The translations under genes were made by a program, and so were the position numbers. The notes under the pieces were generated by a model that worked only from the letters and a program-made list of their open reading frames with translations, was not told the origin of the DNA and ran no database searches. 25,921 nt of DNA from Candidatus Bipolaricaulota bacterium (lineage in GTDB: Bacteria; Bipolaricaulota; Bipolaricaulia; Bipolaricaulales; Bipolaricaulaceae). The stretch spans positions 1 through 25,921 of the forward strand of contig JAJOKL010000077.1 in the NCBI GenBank assembly GCA_021129895.1, written 5' to 3'. This document shows positions 7,233-15,086 of the stretch, piece after piece (the first letter of the stretch is position 1; the number at the start of each line of letters is the position of its first letter).

Positions 7233-8597
7233 ATGACGACTGGAAGTGGCTCCCCTCTGGTTCCCCGGTCCACCGCTCTCAAGCTTATCACGGCTGTCCT
7301 GTTGGCAGGAGGCGCCTATCTTTTGGCCCCCCCGGGGATGGGGGAGCCGGCCCGTCGCATGCTCGCCATCTTCGCCACGGTAGCCTGGCTTTGGCTGACC
7401 GAGGCCCTGCCCATCTACGTGGTGGCCCTGGCGGTACCTCTCCTTTTGGTGGTGGCGGGGGTGGTGGACAACAAGACCGCCCTCGCTCCCTTCTTCCACC
7501 CCGTGGTGGCCTTGCTATTGGGCGGATTCATGCTCTCATCGGCAGTGAGCAGATACGGACTGGACCTGAGGATCGCCCGGGGGATCATGTCCCGGGTCGG
7601 AACCCGCCCCTGGCGGGTACTGCTCGGGATGATGGGCACCACCGCCTTTCTCTCCCTCTGGCTTTCCAACACTGCCACCACCGCCATCATGGTGGCCATC
7701 GTGGCCCCCATCGTGGCGGCCCTCCCCCAGGATGAGCCGTTCAGAAAAGGGCTCCTCCTCTCGATCCCGTTCGCCGCCAATGTGGGGGGGATCGGTACCC
7801 CGGTGGGGAGCCCCCCCAACCCCATGGCCATAAGCTACCTCACGGACCGGGGCACGACGGTAAGCTTCGTGGACTGGATGCTGATCGCGGTGCCGCTGCA
7901 GCTCATCTATCTGGTGGTGATCGCGGTCGTGCTGTATTTCCTCTTCCGCCCCCGCCGCAGCGGGATACAGGCCGAGATCGCCCCCCAGGGGAAGCCCTCC
8001 CGGCGGGAGTGGACGGTGCTAGGGATCGGGGGCCTCACGGTGATGCTCTGGCTCACGAGCCGCTTGCACGGGGTCCCGGACAGCATCGTGGCTCTGGTGC
8101 CGGTGGTGCTCCTTTTGGGGAGTGGCCTGTTGGGGGTAAGGGAGTTCCGTGGGCTTCGGTGGGACGTGTTGATGCTCATCGGGGGCGGATTGGCCCTGGG
8201 GGTGGGGATGCGCGAATCTGGCCTGAGCGATTACATCGTGTCCGCCCTGGCGGTGGGAAGCCTTCCCCCGGCACTGATCATGTTGGTCTTCCTCTCCCTC
8301 ACCGCCCTGCTCACCACCTTCATGAGCAACACCGCCACCGCGGCCCTGCTCATCCCGGTGGTGGGCGGGGTGGGGGCGCGGATGGGCCTGGAGGCGATGT
8401 TGGTGATCGGGGTGGGGGTGGCCGCCTCCCTGGCCATGGCCTTGCCGGTGAGCACCCCTCCCAACGCCATCGCTTACGGCCAGGGGGGGATCCGGGTACG
8501 GGACATGTTCCTGGCGGGGGGGTTGATCACCCTGCTGGCGGTGGTCATCACCGCCCTGGTCGGCCCGCTGTGGTGGGAGCTCCTGGGATATGGATGA
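7233..8597 (+). CDS. DASS/SLC13 family anion (di- or tricarboxylate) transporter
   Basis: An inner-membrane carrier of 454 residues from the ATG chosen here, with about 11 helices and two inverted halves. Each half carries the family's substrate and sodium-binding Ser-Asn-Thr motif, LSNTATTAI (near residue 148) and MSNTATAAL (near residue 365), together with the GTPVGSPPNPM and STPPNAIAYG hairpin regions. Characterised relatives import succinate, malate, fumarate, citrate or sulfate with Na+. The start is uncertain: ATG 7218 is equally possible and the frame is open back to 7077, but the earlier sequence is polar and unlike the family. The stop overlaps the next gene by eight bases, so the carrier is in one transcription unit with the oxidoreductase and CoA-transferase genes. 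This favours a dicarboxylate or oxoacid substrate. Confidence 0.87.
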   Translation: MTTGSGSPLVPRSTALKLITAVLLAGGAYLLAPPGMGEPARRMLAIFATVAWLWLTEALPIYVVALAVPLLLVVAGVVDNKTALAPFFHPVVALLLGGFMLSSAVSRYGLDLRIARGIMSRVGTRPWRVLLGMMGTTAFLSLWLSNTATTAIMVAIVAPIVAALPQDEPFRKGLLLSIPFAANVGGIGTPVGSPPNPMAISYLTDRGTTVSFVDWMLIAVPLQLIYLVVIAVVLYFLFRPRRSGIQAEIAPQGKPSRREWTVLGIGGLTVMLWLTSRLHGVPDSIVALVPVVLLLGSGLLGVREFRGLRWDVLMLIGGGLALGVGMRESGLSDYIVSALAVGSLPPALIMLVFLSLTALLTTFMSNTATAALLIPVVGGVGARMGLEAMLVIGVGVAASLAMALPVSTPPNAIAYGQGGIRVRDMFLAGGLITLLAVVITALVGPLWWELLGYG

Positions 8598-9711
8598 GCG
8601 CGTATTGATCCAGGGAAACGAGGCGGTGGCCCGTGGGGCGATCCACGCGGGGTGCCGGTTCTTCGCGGGCTATCCCATAACCCCCTCCTCGGAGATCATG
8701 CACTGCATGGCCCGAACGCTTCCCGAGGTGGGGGGCGTCTTCTTCCAGGCGGAGGACGAAATCGCCGCCCTCGCGGCTTGTGTGGGTGCGTCCTGGGCCG
8801 GGTTCAAGTCCATGACCGCCACCTCAGGACCCGGTTTCTCCCTGATGCAGGAGGAGATCGGATACGCGGTGATGACCGAGACCCCGGTGGTGATCGTCGA
8901 TGTCGGGCGGGCCGGCCCATCCACCGGACAGGCCACCAAGCCGGCCCAGGGGGATTATCTCCAGGCCCGGTTCGGGTCCCACGGTGATTACGAGCTGGTG
9001 GTGCTGTCCGCCTGGAGCGTGGAGGAGGCGTACCGGGAGACGGTGCGGGCGTTCAACATCGCTGAAGAGCTACGCTGTCCGGTGGTGCTGCTGCTGGACG
9101 AGGCGGTGGGGCACCTGCGGGAGGATGCGGCCCTGGTGCCGCTGCCGGTGACGGAGCGGAGGAAGGGCCCGCTGGGAGGGCGGTATTTCGGCCCCACGCC
9201 TGAAGGGGTGGCTCCCATGCCGCCCTTCGGATCAGGGGCGAGATTGCACGTCACCGGCTCCACCCACGATCCCACCGGCCGCCGCATGACCCAGGACCCG
9301 CGGGTGCAGGGGGAGCTCGTGGCTTGGCTCTCCGAGAAGGTGCTCGGCCGCAGGGAGGAACTCTTCCGGTACGAGGCCTGGGACGTGGATGATGCGGAGC
9401 TGGTGTTGGTCTCGTGGGGGATATCCGCCCGGGCCGCCCGGGCGGCCCAGCTCCAACTGCGGCAGCAGGGCTACCCGGTGGGGTTGTTCCGCCCCATAAC
9501 CCTCTGGCCACTGGCGCCCGCGGTACTCACGGAGGTCCTGGGGGACAGGGAGGTCCTGGTGGTGGAGATGAACCGAGGGCAGTTGGCCCACGAGCTGTCC
9601 GCCATGTTGGGGCCGGAGCGGATCCGGACGCTGACCGTCACCGATGGCCGGGTGATCTCCCCGGGGAGGGTGGCGGAGGCGGCGCTGGCCGCCCTGGAGG
9701 GCAGGGGATGA
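8590..9711 (+). CDS. korA: 2-oxoacid:ferredoxin oxidoreductase alpha subunit (KorA type)
   Basis: 373 residues; with the next two genes it forms an enzyme that oxidatively decarboxylates a 2-oxoacid to acyl-CoA, CO2 and reduced ferredoxin. The pyrimidine-binding start GNEAVARGAIHAGCRFFAGYPITPSSEI (residues 9-36) contains the YPITPS motif of KorA/VorB-like subunits. The TPP-domain contact region MTATSGPGFSLMQEEIGYA (about 76-94) and TGQATKPAQGD follow. The C-terminal third (from about 250) is the transketolase C domain, ending in VVEMNRGQLAHEL. This form (separate alpha, beta and gamma, no fused ferredoxin domain) is typical of 2-oxoglutarate oxidoreductases, but substrate cannot be fixed by sequence alone. 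The start overlaps the carrier stop by eight bases; the stop overlaps korB as ATGA. Confidence 0.88.
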   Translation: MDERVLIQGNEAVARGAIHAGCRFFAGYPITPSSEIMHCMARTLPEVGGVFFQAEDEIAALAACVGASWAGFKSMTATSGPGFSLMQEEIGYAVMTETPVVIVDVGRAGPSTGQATKPAQGDYLQARFGSHGDYELVVLSAWSVEEAYRETVRAFNIAEELRCPVVLLLDEAVGHLREDAALVPLPVTERRKGPLGGRYFGPTPEGVAPMPPFGSGARLHVTGSTHDPTGRRMTQDPRVQGELVAWLSEKVLGRREELFRYEAWDVDDAELVLVSWGISARAARAAQLQLRQQGYPVGLFRPITLWPLAPAVLTEVLGDREVLVVEMNRGQLAHELSAMLGPERIRTLTVTDGRVISPGRVAEAALAALEGRG

Positions 9712-10487
9712 GGGCCAAGGGGTGGCGGGAGCTCATCCGAGAGGATTTCTGGCCCCCCCCTTTCTGTCCCGGTTGCGGACACGGGATCCTGATGGGGGCC
9801 ATTATGCGGGCCATCGTCCAAACGGGGCTCGATCCGTCCCGGGTGGCCTTGGTGGCGGGGATCGGGTGTGCCGGGTGGATACCCACCTATATCGCCTGCG
9901 ACACCCTGCACACCCCTCACGGACGGGCCATCCCCCACGCCGCCGGGATCGCCCTCACCCGCCCCGATCTCCGGGTGATCGTGATCGGGGGGGACGGGGA
10001 TCTCTCGTCCATCGGAGGGAACCACCTCATCCACGCCGCCCGCCGGGACCTGCCCCTCACCGTGCTCTGCGCCAACAACGCCATCTACGGGATGACCGGG
10101 GGGCAGACTTCACCCACCACTCCCCCGGGGGAGCGCACCGCCACCGCTCCCCGGGGGGTTGGGGAGCGACCCTTCGACCTGTGCGCGCTGGTGGCGGGAG
10201 CGGGGGCGGGCTTCGTGGCCCGCGGGACCGTGGTCCGGCCACAGGCATTGGAGGGACTGTTGGGCAAGGCCCTGGGGCACCCGGGGTTCTCCTTCGTGGA
10301 GGTCCTCACCCCCTGTCCCACCCAGGTGGGACGCCGCAAGGGGCTCTCCCCCGTGGACCACCTCCGGACGCTGGGGGAGCGGACCGTGCCCCTCGCCCGC
10401 TGGCGGACGCTCCCCTCGGAAGAGCGGGCGGCCCGGATCCCTGTGGGCATCCTCCGCGGCGGGGATGAGGAGGGGTCATGGACGTAA
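9708..10487 (+). CDS. korB: 2-oxoacid:ferredoxin oxidoreductase beta subunit (KorB type)
   Basis: 259 residues, carrying thiamine diphosphate and one [4Fe-4S] cluster. The TPP/Mg motif GDGDLSSIGGNHLIHAARRD is at residues 95-114, with CANNAIYGMTGGQ (121-133). Four cysteines at the positions used for the cluster in related beta subunits are present: C20 and C23 in FCPGCGHG, C54 in GIGCAGW and C203 in TPCPTQ. The enzyme therefore looks intact. The ATG at 9708 overlaps the korA stop (ATGA). The gene ends with a ten-base overlap into the gamma subunit. No ferredoxin-like delta subunit is encoded here, so electrons should go to a ferredoxin encoded elsewhere. Confidence 0.9.
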   Translation: MRAKGWRELIREDFWPPPFCPGCGHGILMGAIMRAIVQTGLDPSRVALVAGIGCAGWIPTYIACDTLHTPHGRAIPHAAGIALTRPDLRVIVIGGDGDLSSIGGNHLIHAARRDLPLTVLCANNAIYGMTGGQTSPTTPPGERTATAPRGVGERPFDLCALVAGAGAGFVARGTVVRPQALEGLLGKALGHPGFSFVEVLTPCPTQVGRRKGLSPVDHLRTLGERTVPLARWRTLPSEERAARIPVGILRGGDEEGSWT

Positions 10488-10993
10488 GGGAGATCGTGAT
10501 CGCCGGGGTGGGGGGGCAGGGAACGGTGTTCGCGGCGCGGATATTGGCCCACGCCGCCTTGATCGCGGGGCACCACGTGGCCCAGTCGGCCTCATACGGT
10601 GCCGAGGCCCGCGGCACCCCGGCCTGGGCCGGGGTCGTCATCTCCTCGAATCCCATCGTCTTTCCCTACCCACAGCACTGCGATGCCGTTTTGGCTTTGG
10701 CCGCGCCAGGGTATCGGCTGTGGGAGGACAGGCTCGCCCCCGGGGCGGTGGTGTTGGCGGAGGAGGCCCTGGGGCTTCCCGGGATCGGGGTTCCGGCGGC
10801 ACGGCTGGCGCAGGAGCTTGGGGCACCTCAGGCGGCGAACTTGGTGCTGCTGGGAGCCCTCCTGGGGTACACCGGTTGGCTGGCGCGGGACGTGGCCGCG
10901 GAGGCCGTCGCGGCGCTCTCGCCGGAGAGGTTCCGCGCCGGGAACCTGGCCGCCCTGGAGGCGGGCTGGCGCTACGGGAGGTCGATAGCGTGA
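10478..10993 (+). CDS. korC: 2-oxoacid:ferredoxin oxidoreductase gamma subunit (KorC type)
   Basis: 171 residues of the PorG/KorC family, which binds CoA at the interface. The signature REIVIAGVGGQGTVFAARIL is at residues 4-23, and SASYGAEARGTPAWAGVVIS (about 38-57) is the second conserved block. It completes an alpha-beta-gamma oxidoreductase with the two genes before it. It overlaps korB by ten bases and the downstream CoA-transferase by four (GTGA), so all subunits are translationally coupled. Confidence 0.9.
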   Translation: MDVREIVIAGVGGQGTVFAARILAHAALIAGHHVAQSASYGAEARGTPAWAGVVISSNPIVFPYPQHCDAVLALAAPGYRLWEDRLAPGAVVLAEEALGLPGIGVPAARLAQELGAPQAANLVLLGALLGYTGWLARDVAAEAVAALSPERFRAGNLAALEAGWRYGRSIA

Positions 10994-12126
10994 AACCCCT
11001 GGAAGGCATAAGAGTGCTGGACCTCTCCCGGATCCTGGCGGGGCCGCTTGCCACCATGTGGATGGCCGATCTGGGCGCGGAGGTGATCAAGGTGGAGCGG
11101 CCCGGGGTCGGGGACGAGACGCGACGCTGGGGGCCGCCCTTCGTGGGCGGGGAGTCGGCCTATTTTCTGGCGGTGAACCGGGGAAAGCGCGGGGTCGCGC
11201 TGGACCTCAAATCCCAGCGGGATGTACTGATAGAGCTCATTCGGCGGGCGGATGTCCTCGTACACAATTTCCTCCCCCGCACCGCGGCCAAGCTCGGCCT
11301 CGCCTACGAGGAGGTCCGTTCCCTCAATCCCCGGATCGTCTACGTGGCGATAACCGGGTTCCCCAAAGGGCCCTATCACGATGAACCCGGCTTCGACGCC
11401 CTGATCCAGGCCATGGGTGGCCTCATGGCCATCACCGGGGAGGGGGACAGGCCGGTGAAGGTGGGGGTGGCCATCGTTGACGTCCTGTGTGCCTGGGCGG
11501 CCCTCGCGGGGACGCTGGCGGCGCTCTTTGTGCGGGAGCGCACCGGGGAGGGGAGCGAGGTGCCCGTCTCCTTGTCCACCTGTTCCGTGGCAGCGTTGGT
11601 CAACGTGGGCCAGGCGTTCCTCCTCACCGGGGAGGAGCCCAAAATGCTCGGGACCGCCCACCCCCACATCGTCCCCTACCAAGCCTTCCCCGCGGCGGAC
11701 GGGCTGCTCATGGTGGCGGTGGGGACCGATGCGCAGTTCCGGGCCCTCTGTGACGCCATCGGCCGGCCGGAGCTCGCCGACGACCCCCGGTTCGCCACCA
11801 ACCCGGCCCGGGTGGAGCACCGGGAGGAGCTGGTGGGGCTCCTCTCGGAGATCTTCCGGGAGAGGCCGCGGAGGGAGTGGACCGGACTCCTGCGGGAGAG
11901 GGGGATCCCCGCGGGACCGGTGAATTCCCTTGCGGAGTTGTTCGGCGATCCCGGGCTTGTAGACGGCCTCATCGTGGAGGTGGAGCACCCCACGGTGGGC
12001 CGGTACCGTACGGTGGCCTGCCCCCTGCCCCAAGCCCATCCCCCGAGCCCCCTCCCCCCGCCGCGGTTGGGGGAGCACACCGCGGAGGTGCTGAGAGACT
12101 GCCGCACAACCCCGACTACCCGGTGA
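10990..12126 (+). CDS. CaiB/BaiF family (class III) CoA-transferase
   Basis: 378 residues; moves CoA between an acyl-CoA and a carboxylic acid. The family opening LEGIRVLDLSRILAGPLATMWMADLGAEVIKVERP (residues 4-38) is textbook, and HNFLPRTAAKLGL (about 92-104) and the probable catalytic Asp136 in PGFDALIQAMGG follow. The C-terminal half has GIPAGPVNSLAELF. The substrate is not predictable; the coupling to a carboxylate carrier and a 2-oxoacid oxidoreductase suggests that it activates an imported acid using the acyl-CoA the oxidoreductase makes. The GTG at 10990 overlaps the korC stop and gives the exact family N-terminus. The last gene of the operon; its stop lies in a small palindrome. Confidence 0.9.
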   Translation: MKPLEGIRVLDLSRILAGPLATMWMADLGAEVIKVERPGVGDETRRWGPPFVGGESAYFLAVNRGKRGVALDLKSQRDVLIELIRRADVLVHNFLPRTAAKLGLAYEEVRSLNPRIVYVAITGFPKGPYHDEPGFDALIQAMGGLMAITGEGDRPVKVGVAIVDVLCAWAALAGTLAALFVRERTGEGSEVPVSLSTCSVAALVNVGQAFLLTGEEPKMLGTAHPHIVPYQAFPAADGLLMVAVGTDAQFRALCDAIGRPELADDPRFATNPARVEHREELVGLLSEIFRERPRREWTGLLRERGIPAGPVNSLAELFGDPGLVDGLIVEVEHPTVGRYRTVACPLPQAHPPSPLPPPRLGEHTAEVLRDCRTTPTTR

Positions 12127-12139
12127 ATTCCAAATTCAC
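12123..12139. repeat. perfect 7-bp inverted repeat over the CoA-transferase stop codon
   Basis: GTGAATT is followed by a CCA spacer and AATTCAC. The CoA-transferase stop (12124-12126) lies in the left arm. There is no T-run after it, so it is a weak terminator candidate at best; it may mark the boundary of the inserted transposase remnant that follows. Confidence 0.45.
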
Positions 12140-12283
12140 GACGAATCGAGTGGAGAACTGTTTAAGGAGGCTAAGGGAAGAGCTGTGGCGGTGGAGATCT
12201 TCTGTGGGCCTGCCGCTCAGGAGAGATTGGTGTTGGTGCAGGAGAATGAGAACTTCTTCGCTAGAAGGCTGCCATCCTAGCGT
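12140..12283 (+). pseudogene. decayed C-terminal remnant of a transposase (IS256/mutator-like)
   Basis: Two adjoining frames look like pieces of one transposase C-terminus. One frame gives TTNRVENCLRRLREELW, which resembles the conserved RTTN-x-x-E-x-x-x-(R/K)-x-x-R block of mutator-type transposases. A second frame continues with VEIFCGPAAQERLVLVQENE and FFARRLPS, resembling the following IF...S/A-x-x-RL-x-x-VL...E.W..RR block, and then stops. A frameshift between them and the missing upstream three-quarters mean it cannot be active. Base composition here is clearly poorer in G+C than the neighbours. Recognition is by pattern only. Confidence 0.35.
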
Positions 12284-12308
12284 ACACGATCAATGAGCCG
12301 CTATCTCC

Positions 12309-12337
12309 TTGACCGGAACTTCCGCCCATGTTAGGGT
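12309..12337 (+). promoter_or_regulatory. promoter of the DUF4282 gene
   Basis: TTGACC (12309-12314), a 17-base spacer, then TAGGGT (12332-12337). It is followed by a roughly 30-nt leader with a strong Shine-Dalgarno (AAAGGAGGG, 12362-12370) six bases before the ATG at 12376, so this gene has a conventional leader. Confidence 0.45.
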
Positions 12338-12375
12338 GCATCGGAGGCTTTGCCCGACTGGAAAGGAGGGAAAAG

Positions 12376-12615
12376 ATGGGAAACTGGTGGAAGGAGTTTA
12401 TCGCGTTTCGGAAGCTGGTCACCCCCATGATCATGCCGGTGGTGTTCTGGGTGGGGGTGGCCATCGCGGTGATCATGGGCATCGTAACGTTGGTGGACGG
12501 GGCCCGCTTCGGCAGCGCCCGGCTCATCGTTTTAGGGATCATCACCCTGTTCTTTGGCCCGGTGTTCGTGCGGGTGCTGTGCGAGCTGGTGCTCACGTTC
12601 TTCCGCCGGGAGTAG
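12376..12615 (+). CDS. DUF4282 family small membrane protein
   Basis: A 79-residue protein with two hydrophobic helices (about residues 17-38 and 48-70). The opening FRKLVTPMIMPVVFWVGV and the ending GPVFVRVLCELVLTFFR fit the DUF4282 family, whose members have a K-x-x-TP start and an R-x-x-CE-x-x-x-x-x-F end; function is unknown. The start is decided by a near-perfect Shine-Dalgarno. It lies 49 bp before the NfeD-type protease, which has its own promoter, so the two may be read together or separately. Confidence 0.8.
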   Translation: MGNWWKEFIAFRKLVTPMIMPVVFWVGVAIAVIMGIVTLVDGARFGSARLIVLGIITLFFGPVFVRVLCELVLTFFRRE

Positions 12616-12650
12616 CTGGGCCCTCGGGGGCGGAGGGGTTGCCGCGGGAG

Positions 12651-12656
12651 TACAAT
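12651..12656 (+). promoter_or_regulatory. -10 box of the NfeD protease gene (leaderless type)
   Basis: TACAAT ends eight bases before the ATG at 12665. The ATG at 12657 directly after the box is out of frame with the protein. No Shine-Dalgarno is present. Confidence 0.5.
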
Positions 12657-12664
12657 ATGACGGC

Positions 12665-13924
12665 ATGTGGGTGCGGCTTTCAGTGCTGGCTTTACTAGTT
12701 CCCTGGCTGGCCCTGGCCGGGGAGGTGATGCAGCTCTCCATCGACGGCTCCATCAACCCGGCCAGCAAGGATTACCTCATCCGGGGGTTGCGCCAGGCGG
12801 AGGAGGAGGGCGCGGAGCTGGTGATCGTCCAGCTCGACACCCCGGGGGGCTTGGACTCCTCCATGAAGGACATCGTGGAGGCGATCCTGGACTCGGGGGT
12901 GCCGGTGGTGGTGTGGGTGGGGCCGCCCGGGGCCCGGGCCGCCTCCGCCGGCACGTTCATCCTGCTTGCGGCGGATGTGGCAGCCATGGCCCGGGGCACC
13001 AGCGTGGGGGCCGCCCACCCGGTGGTGCTCACCGGGGAAACCCCTGGTGAGGAAGACCCCCTGGCGCAGAAGATGGTGAACGACGCCGCGGCCCGCATCC
13101 GGGCCGTGGCCGAGCTGCGGGGCAGAAACGCGGACTGGGCCGAGCGGGCCGTGCGGGAATCGGTCACCGCCACCGCCAGCGAGGCCCTGGAGCTGGGGGT
13201 CATCGAGATCATCGCCGACTCCGTCCCCGAGCTACTGGAGAGGCTGGAGGGCTACGAGCTTCCGGACGGGAGGGTCCTTCACCCCGCGGGCCTCCCGATT
13301 CGGGAGGTCCACATGACGCTGAAGGATCGCTTGTTCTCTTACCTCGCCGATCCGAATTTGGTCTACATCCTGCTCATGCTGGGGCTATATGGCCTCATCT
13401 ACGAGGTGTTCTCCCCCGGGATCGGCCTGGGTCTGGTGATGGGGGGGATTTCGCTGCTTTTGGCGTTGCTGGGCCTACAGGTGCTTCCCATCAACCTGGT
13501 GGGGATTGGACTGATCCTGTTTGGGGTCCTGCTCATGGTGCTGGACGCGTTCACCCCCACCAACGGCATCCTCACCACGGGCGGGGTGGTGAGCCTGCTT
13601 ATCGGCTCCTTCTCCCTCTTCGACATCCAATCGCCGGTGATCGGCCTGTCCTGGGTGACGGTGGCGGCCACGGTGGGGACGCTGACTTTGATCCTGGTGT
13701 TCATCGTGTCCAAGGGGCTTCTGGCCCAGAGGCAGCCGGCGCGGCCCCTCACCACCCTGGTGGGCCTCACCGGGGTGGCCAAAGGGGATCTGGCGCCGGA
13801 GGGGTGGGTGTTGGTGCGGGGGGAGTACTGGCGGGCCCGGTGTGAAGGGGAGCCGGCCCGGGCCGGGGACGAGGTGGAGGTGGTGGGGAAGGAGGGCCGT
13901 CGCCTGATCGTCCGCCGCCGCTAG
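12665..13924 (+). CDS. nfeD: NfeD-family membrane serine protease (long form, ClpP-class)
   Basis: 419 residues. A signal peptide (residues 1-19, ending LALAG) leads to a periplasmic ClpP/SppA-like domain: DTPGGLDSSMKDIV (58-71), the catalytic Ser94 in ARAASAGTF, and Lys136 in AQKMVND, matching the Ser/Lys dyad of characterised archaeal NfeD/stomatin-specific proteases. Helices span about 225-360 (YILLMLGLYGLIYEVFSPG onward), and residues about 363-419 form the C-terminal OB-fold NfeD domain (LTGVAKGDLAPEGWVLVRGE). Long-form NfeD proteins usually pair with a stomatin/SPFH protein; none is adjacent here, DUF4282 being the neighbour instead. The ATG at 12665 is chosen because it starts the signal peptide and has a -10 box eight bases upstream. 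The stop shares a palindromic CTAG with the convergent nuclease gene. Confidence 0.9.
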   Translation: MWVRLSVLALLVPWLALAGEVMQLSIDGSINPASKDYLIRGLRQAEEEGAELVIVQLDTPGGLDSSMKDIVEAILDSGVPVVVWVGPPGARAASAGTFILLAADVAAMARGTSVGAAHPVVLTGETPGEEDPLAQKMVNDAAARIRAVAELRGRNADWAERAVRESVTATASEALELGVIEIIADSVPELLERLEGYELPDGRVLHPAGLPIREVHMTLKDRLFSYLADPNLVYILLMLGLYGLIYEVFSPGIGLGLVMGGISLLLALLGLQVLPINLVGIGLILFGVLLMVLDAFTPTNGILTTGGVVSLLIGSFSLFDIQSPVIGLSWVTVAATVGTLTLILVFIVSKGLLAQRQPARPLTTLVGLTGVAKGDLAPEGWVLVRGEYWRARCEGEPARAGDEVEVVGKEGRRLIVRRR

Positions 13925-15009
13925 CCCTCCCTTATCCACCGGGCGGCCTGGCCCCGGCCGCGACAGCTCACCTCGCCGGCCTCCCGTAGCTTCCGGAACA
14001 CGTACCGCAGCCTTTCATCACCCACCTCGGGGAACCAGGCCTTGAGGTCCCGGAAGGAGAACTCCGCGGGGAGTTCCTCCTGGATCACCCGCCGTACTTG
14101 GAGCAGAAGGGGCCTGGTGGGCGTCTCCCCTGGCCCGTAGCGGACCAGCGTCTCCCGCACCCGGTCCGGGGCCCGGTCCTGGGCATACCCGGCGGCCGCC
14201 GCGAAGTAGGCCAGTGCCCAGGCGTTGGCCAGCTTCCTGCTGCCCAGGAATTGCAGCGCTAGGCCAGGGTGAAGCACCACCAACTCCGCCAGGGCTTGCT
14301 GGCAGTACCGCACGTTCAGGGGTTTTATCCTGTCTGGCCGCAGGAAGTCGGCGTACTGGGCCTCCACCACCAGCGCCGGAGCGGGGTAAGCAGCCAGCTC
14401 CCCCAGCTTCTGGTGCAGCACCCGCAGGTCCGATAGGTCCCGCAGCAAGTTCGAGAAGGTCTTGCGCTCGATCACCGCCCGGATCTCGCCCCGCACCAAG
14501 AGCGCATAATCCCCCACGGGCAGTTGTTGCCTTTCCACGCGACAGCCGGTGAACTTCCAAGGGTAGCGCTCCCGGGTGTCGATCACGATGTGCAGCCCTT
14601 TGGGTGGGCGCACGGTGAACCGCACCCGCGGACGGCGCTCCCGGAGCCCCTGCTGGGTCTGCCAGAAGACCTGCTCGTACTCCCCGGGCCGGGTTTTATA
14701 GGGCTTTTTCAGGAACAGGAAGTCGCAGCGGCGGCGGGTGGGCCGGTCCAGCACCACCGAAAGCCTCTTCCCATAGCGCCGCAGGCTCACCACCGGCACC
14801 CGCTCTAGCTCTTCGCTGGGAGGGGGAAACCCCCGGCCCTCCTCGGGGAGGCAGAAGATGTTGCCTTGGCTTCCGGGCCAGCGATCCCGGGGCCGCAAGG
14901 CCAGGATGACCTCCCCTCCCCGCACGATGGTGAGCCGGTAGGGAAACTGAGGATGGTCTACCTTTTCCAGGATCCACATGGTCTGGGCGGGGGAGCTTTC
15001 CCGGGCCAT
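13921..15009 (-). CDS. ERCC4/XPF-fold nuclease, stand-alone
   Basis: 362 residues. Residues 1 to about 135 are a basic, beta-rich N-terminal part that I do not recognise. The ERCC4 nuclease core follows: IVIDTRERYPWKF (141-153), LPVGDYAL (163-170) and AVIERKTFSNLLRDL (178-192), i.e. the D-x-R-E, GDY and ERK elements of XPF/Mus81/Hef nucleases. In the usual ERK-x-x-x-D motif the last Asp is Asn187 here. The C-terminal 60 residues (RRVIQEELPAEFSFRDLKAWFP to the end) look like a winged helix. No helicase or tandem HhH domain is present. It presumably cuts branched or damaged DNA. The ATG at 15009 has TAAAAT eight bases upstream and no Shine-Dalgarno. It shares its CTAG stop with nfeD. Confidence 0.83.
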   Translation of the reverse strand: MARESSPAQTMWILEKVDHPQFPYRLTIVRGGEVILALRPRDRWPGSQGNIFCLPEEGRGFPPPSEELERVPVVSLRRYGKRLSVVLDRPTRRRCDFLFLKKPYKTRPGEYEQVFWQTQQGLRERRPRVRFTVRPPKGLHIVIDTRERYPWKFTGCRVERQQLPVGDYALLVRGEIRAVIERKTFSNLLRDLSDLRVLHQKLGELAAYPAPALVVEAQYADFLRPDRIKPLNVRYCQQALAELVVLHPGLALQFLGSRKLANAWALAYFAAAAGYAQDRAPDRVRETLVRYGPGETPTRPLLLQVRRVIQEELPAEFSFRDLKAWFPEVGDERLRYVFRKLREAGEVSCRGRGQAARWIREG

Positions 15010-15017
15010 AGCGACTG

Positions 15018-15023
15018 ATTTTA
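15018..15023 (-). promoter_or_regulatory. -10 box of the ERCC4-fold nuclease gene (leaderless type)
   Basis: On the minus strand it reads TAAAAT, eight bases before the ATG at 15009, with no Shine-Dalgarno between. Confidence 0.5.
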
Positions 15024-15036
15024 CCCCCGCCCCGGC

Positions 15037-15065
15037 TTGCCCTGGTGGGAAGCGTCCACTAGAGT
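15037..15065 (+). promoter_or_regulatory. promoter of the WD40 gene
   Basis: TTGCCC (15037-15042), 17-base spacer, TAGAGT (15060-15065), then a short leader with Shine-Dalgarno GAGGAGG (15073-15079) before the ATG at 15087. The -35 hexamer is the same as in the tRNA-Gln promoter. Confidence 0.5.
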
Positions 15066-15086
15066 GGAGGGAGAGGAGGAAAGGCG

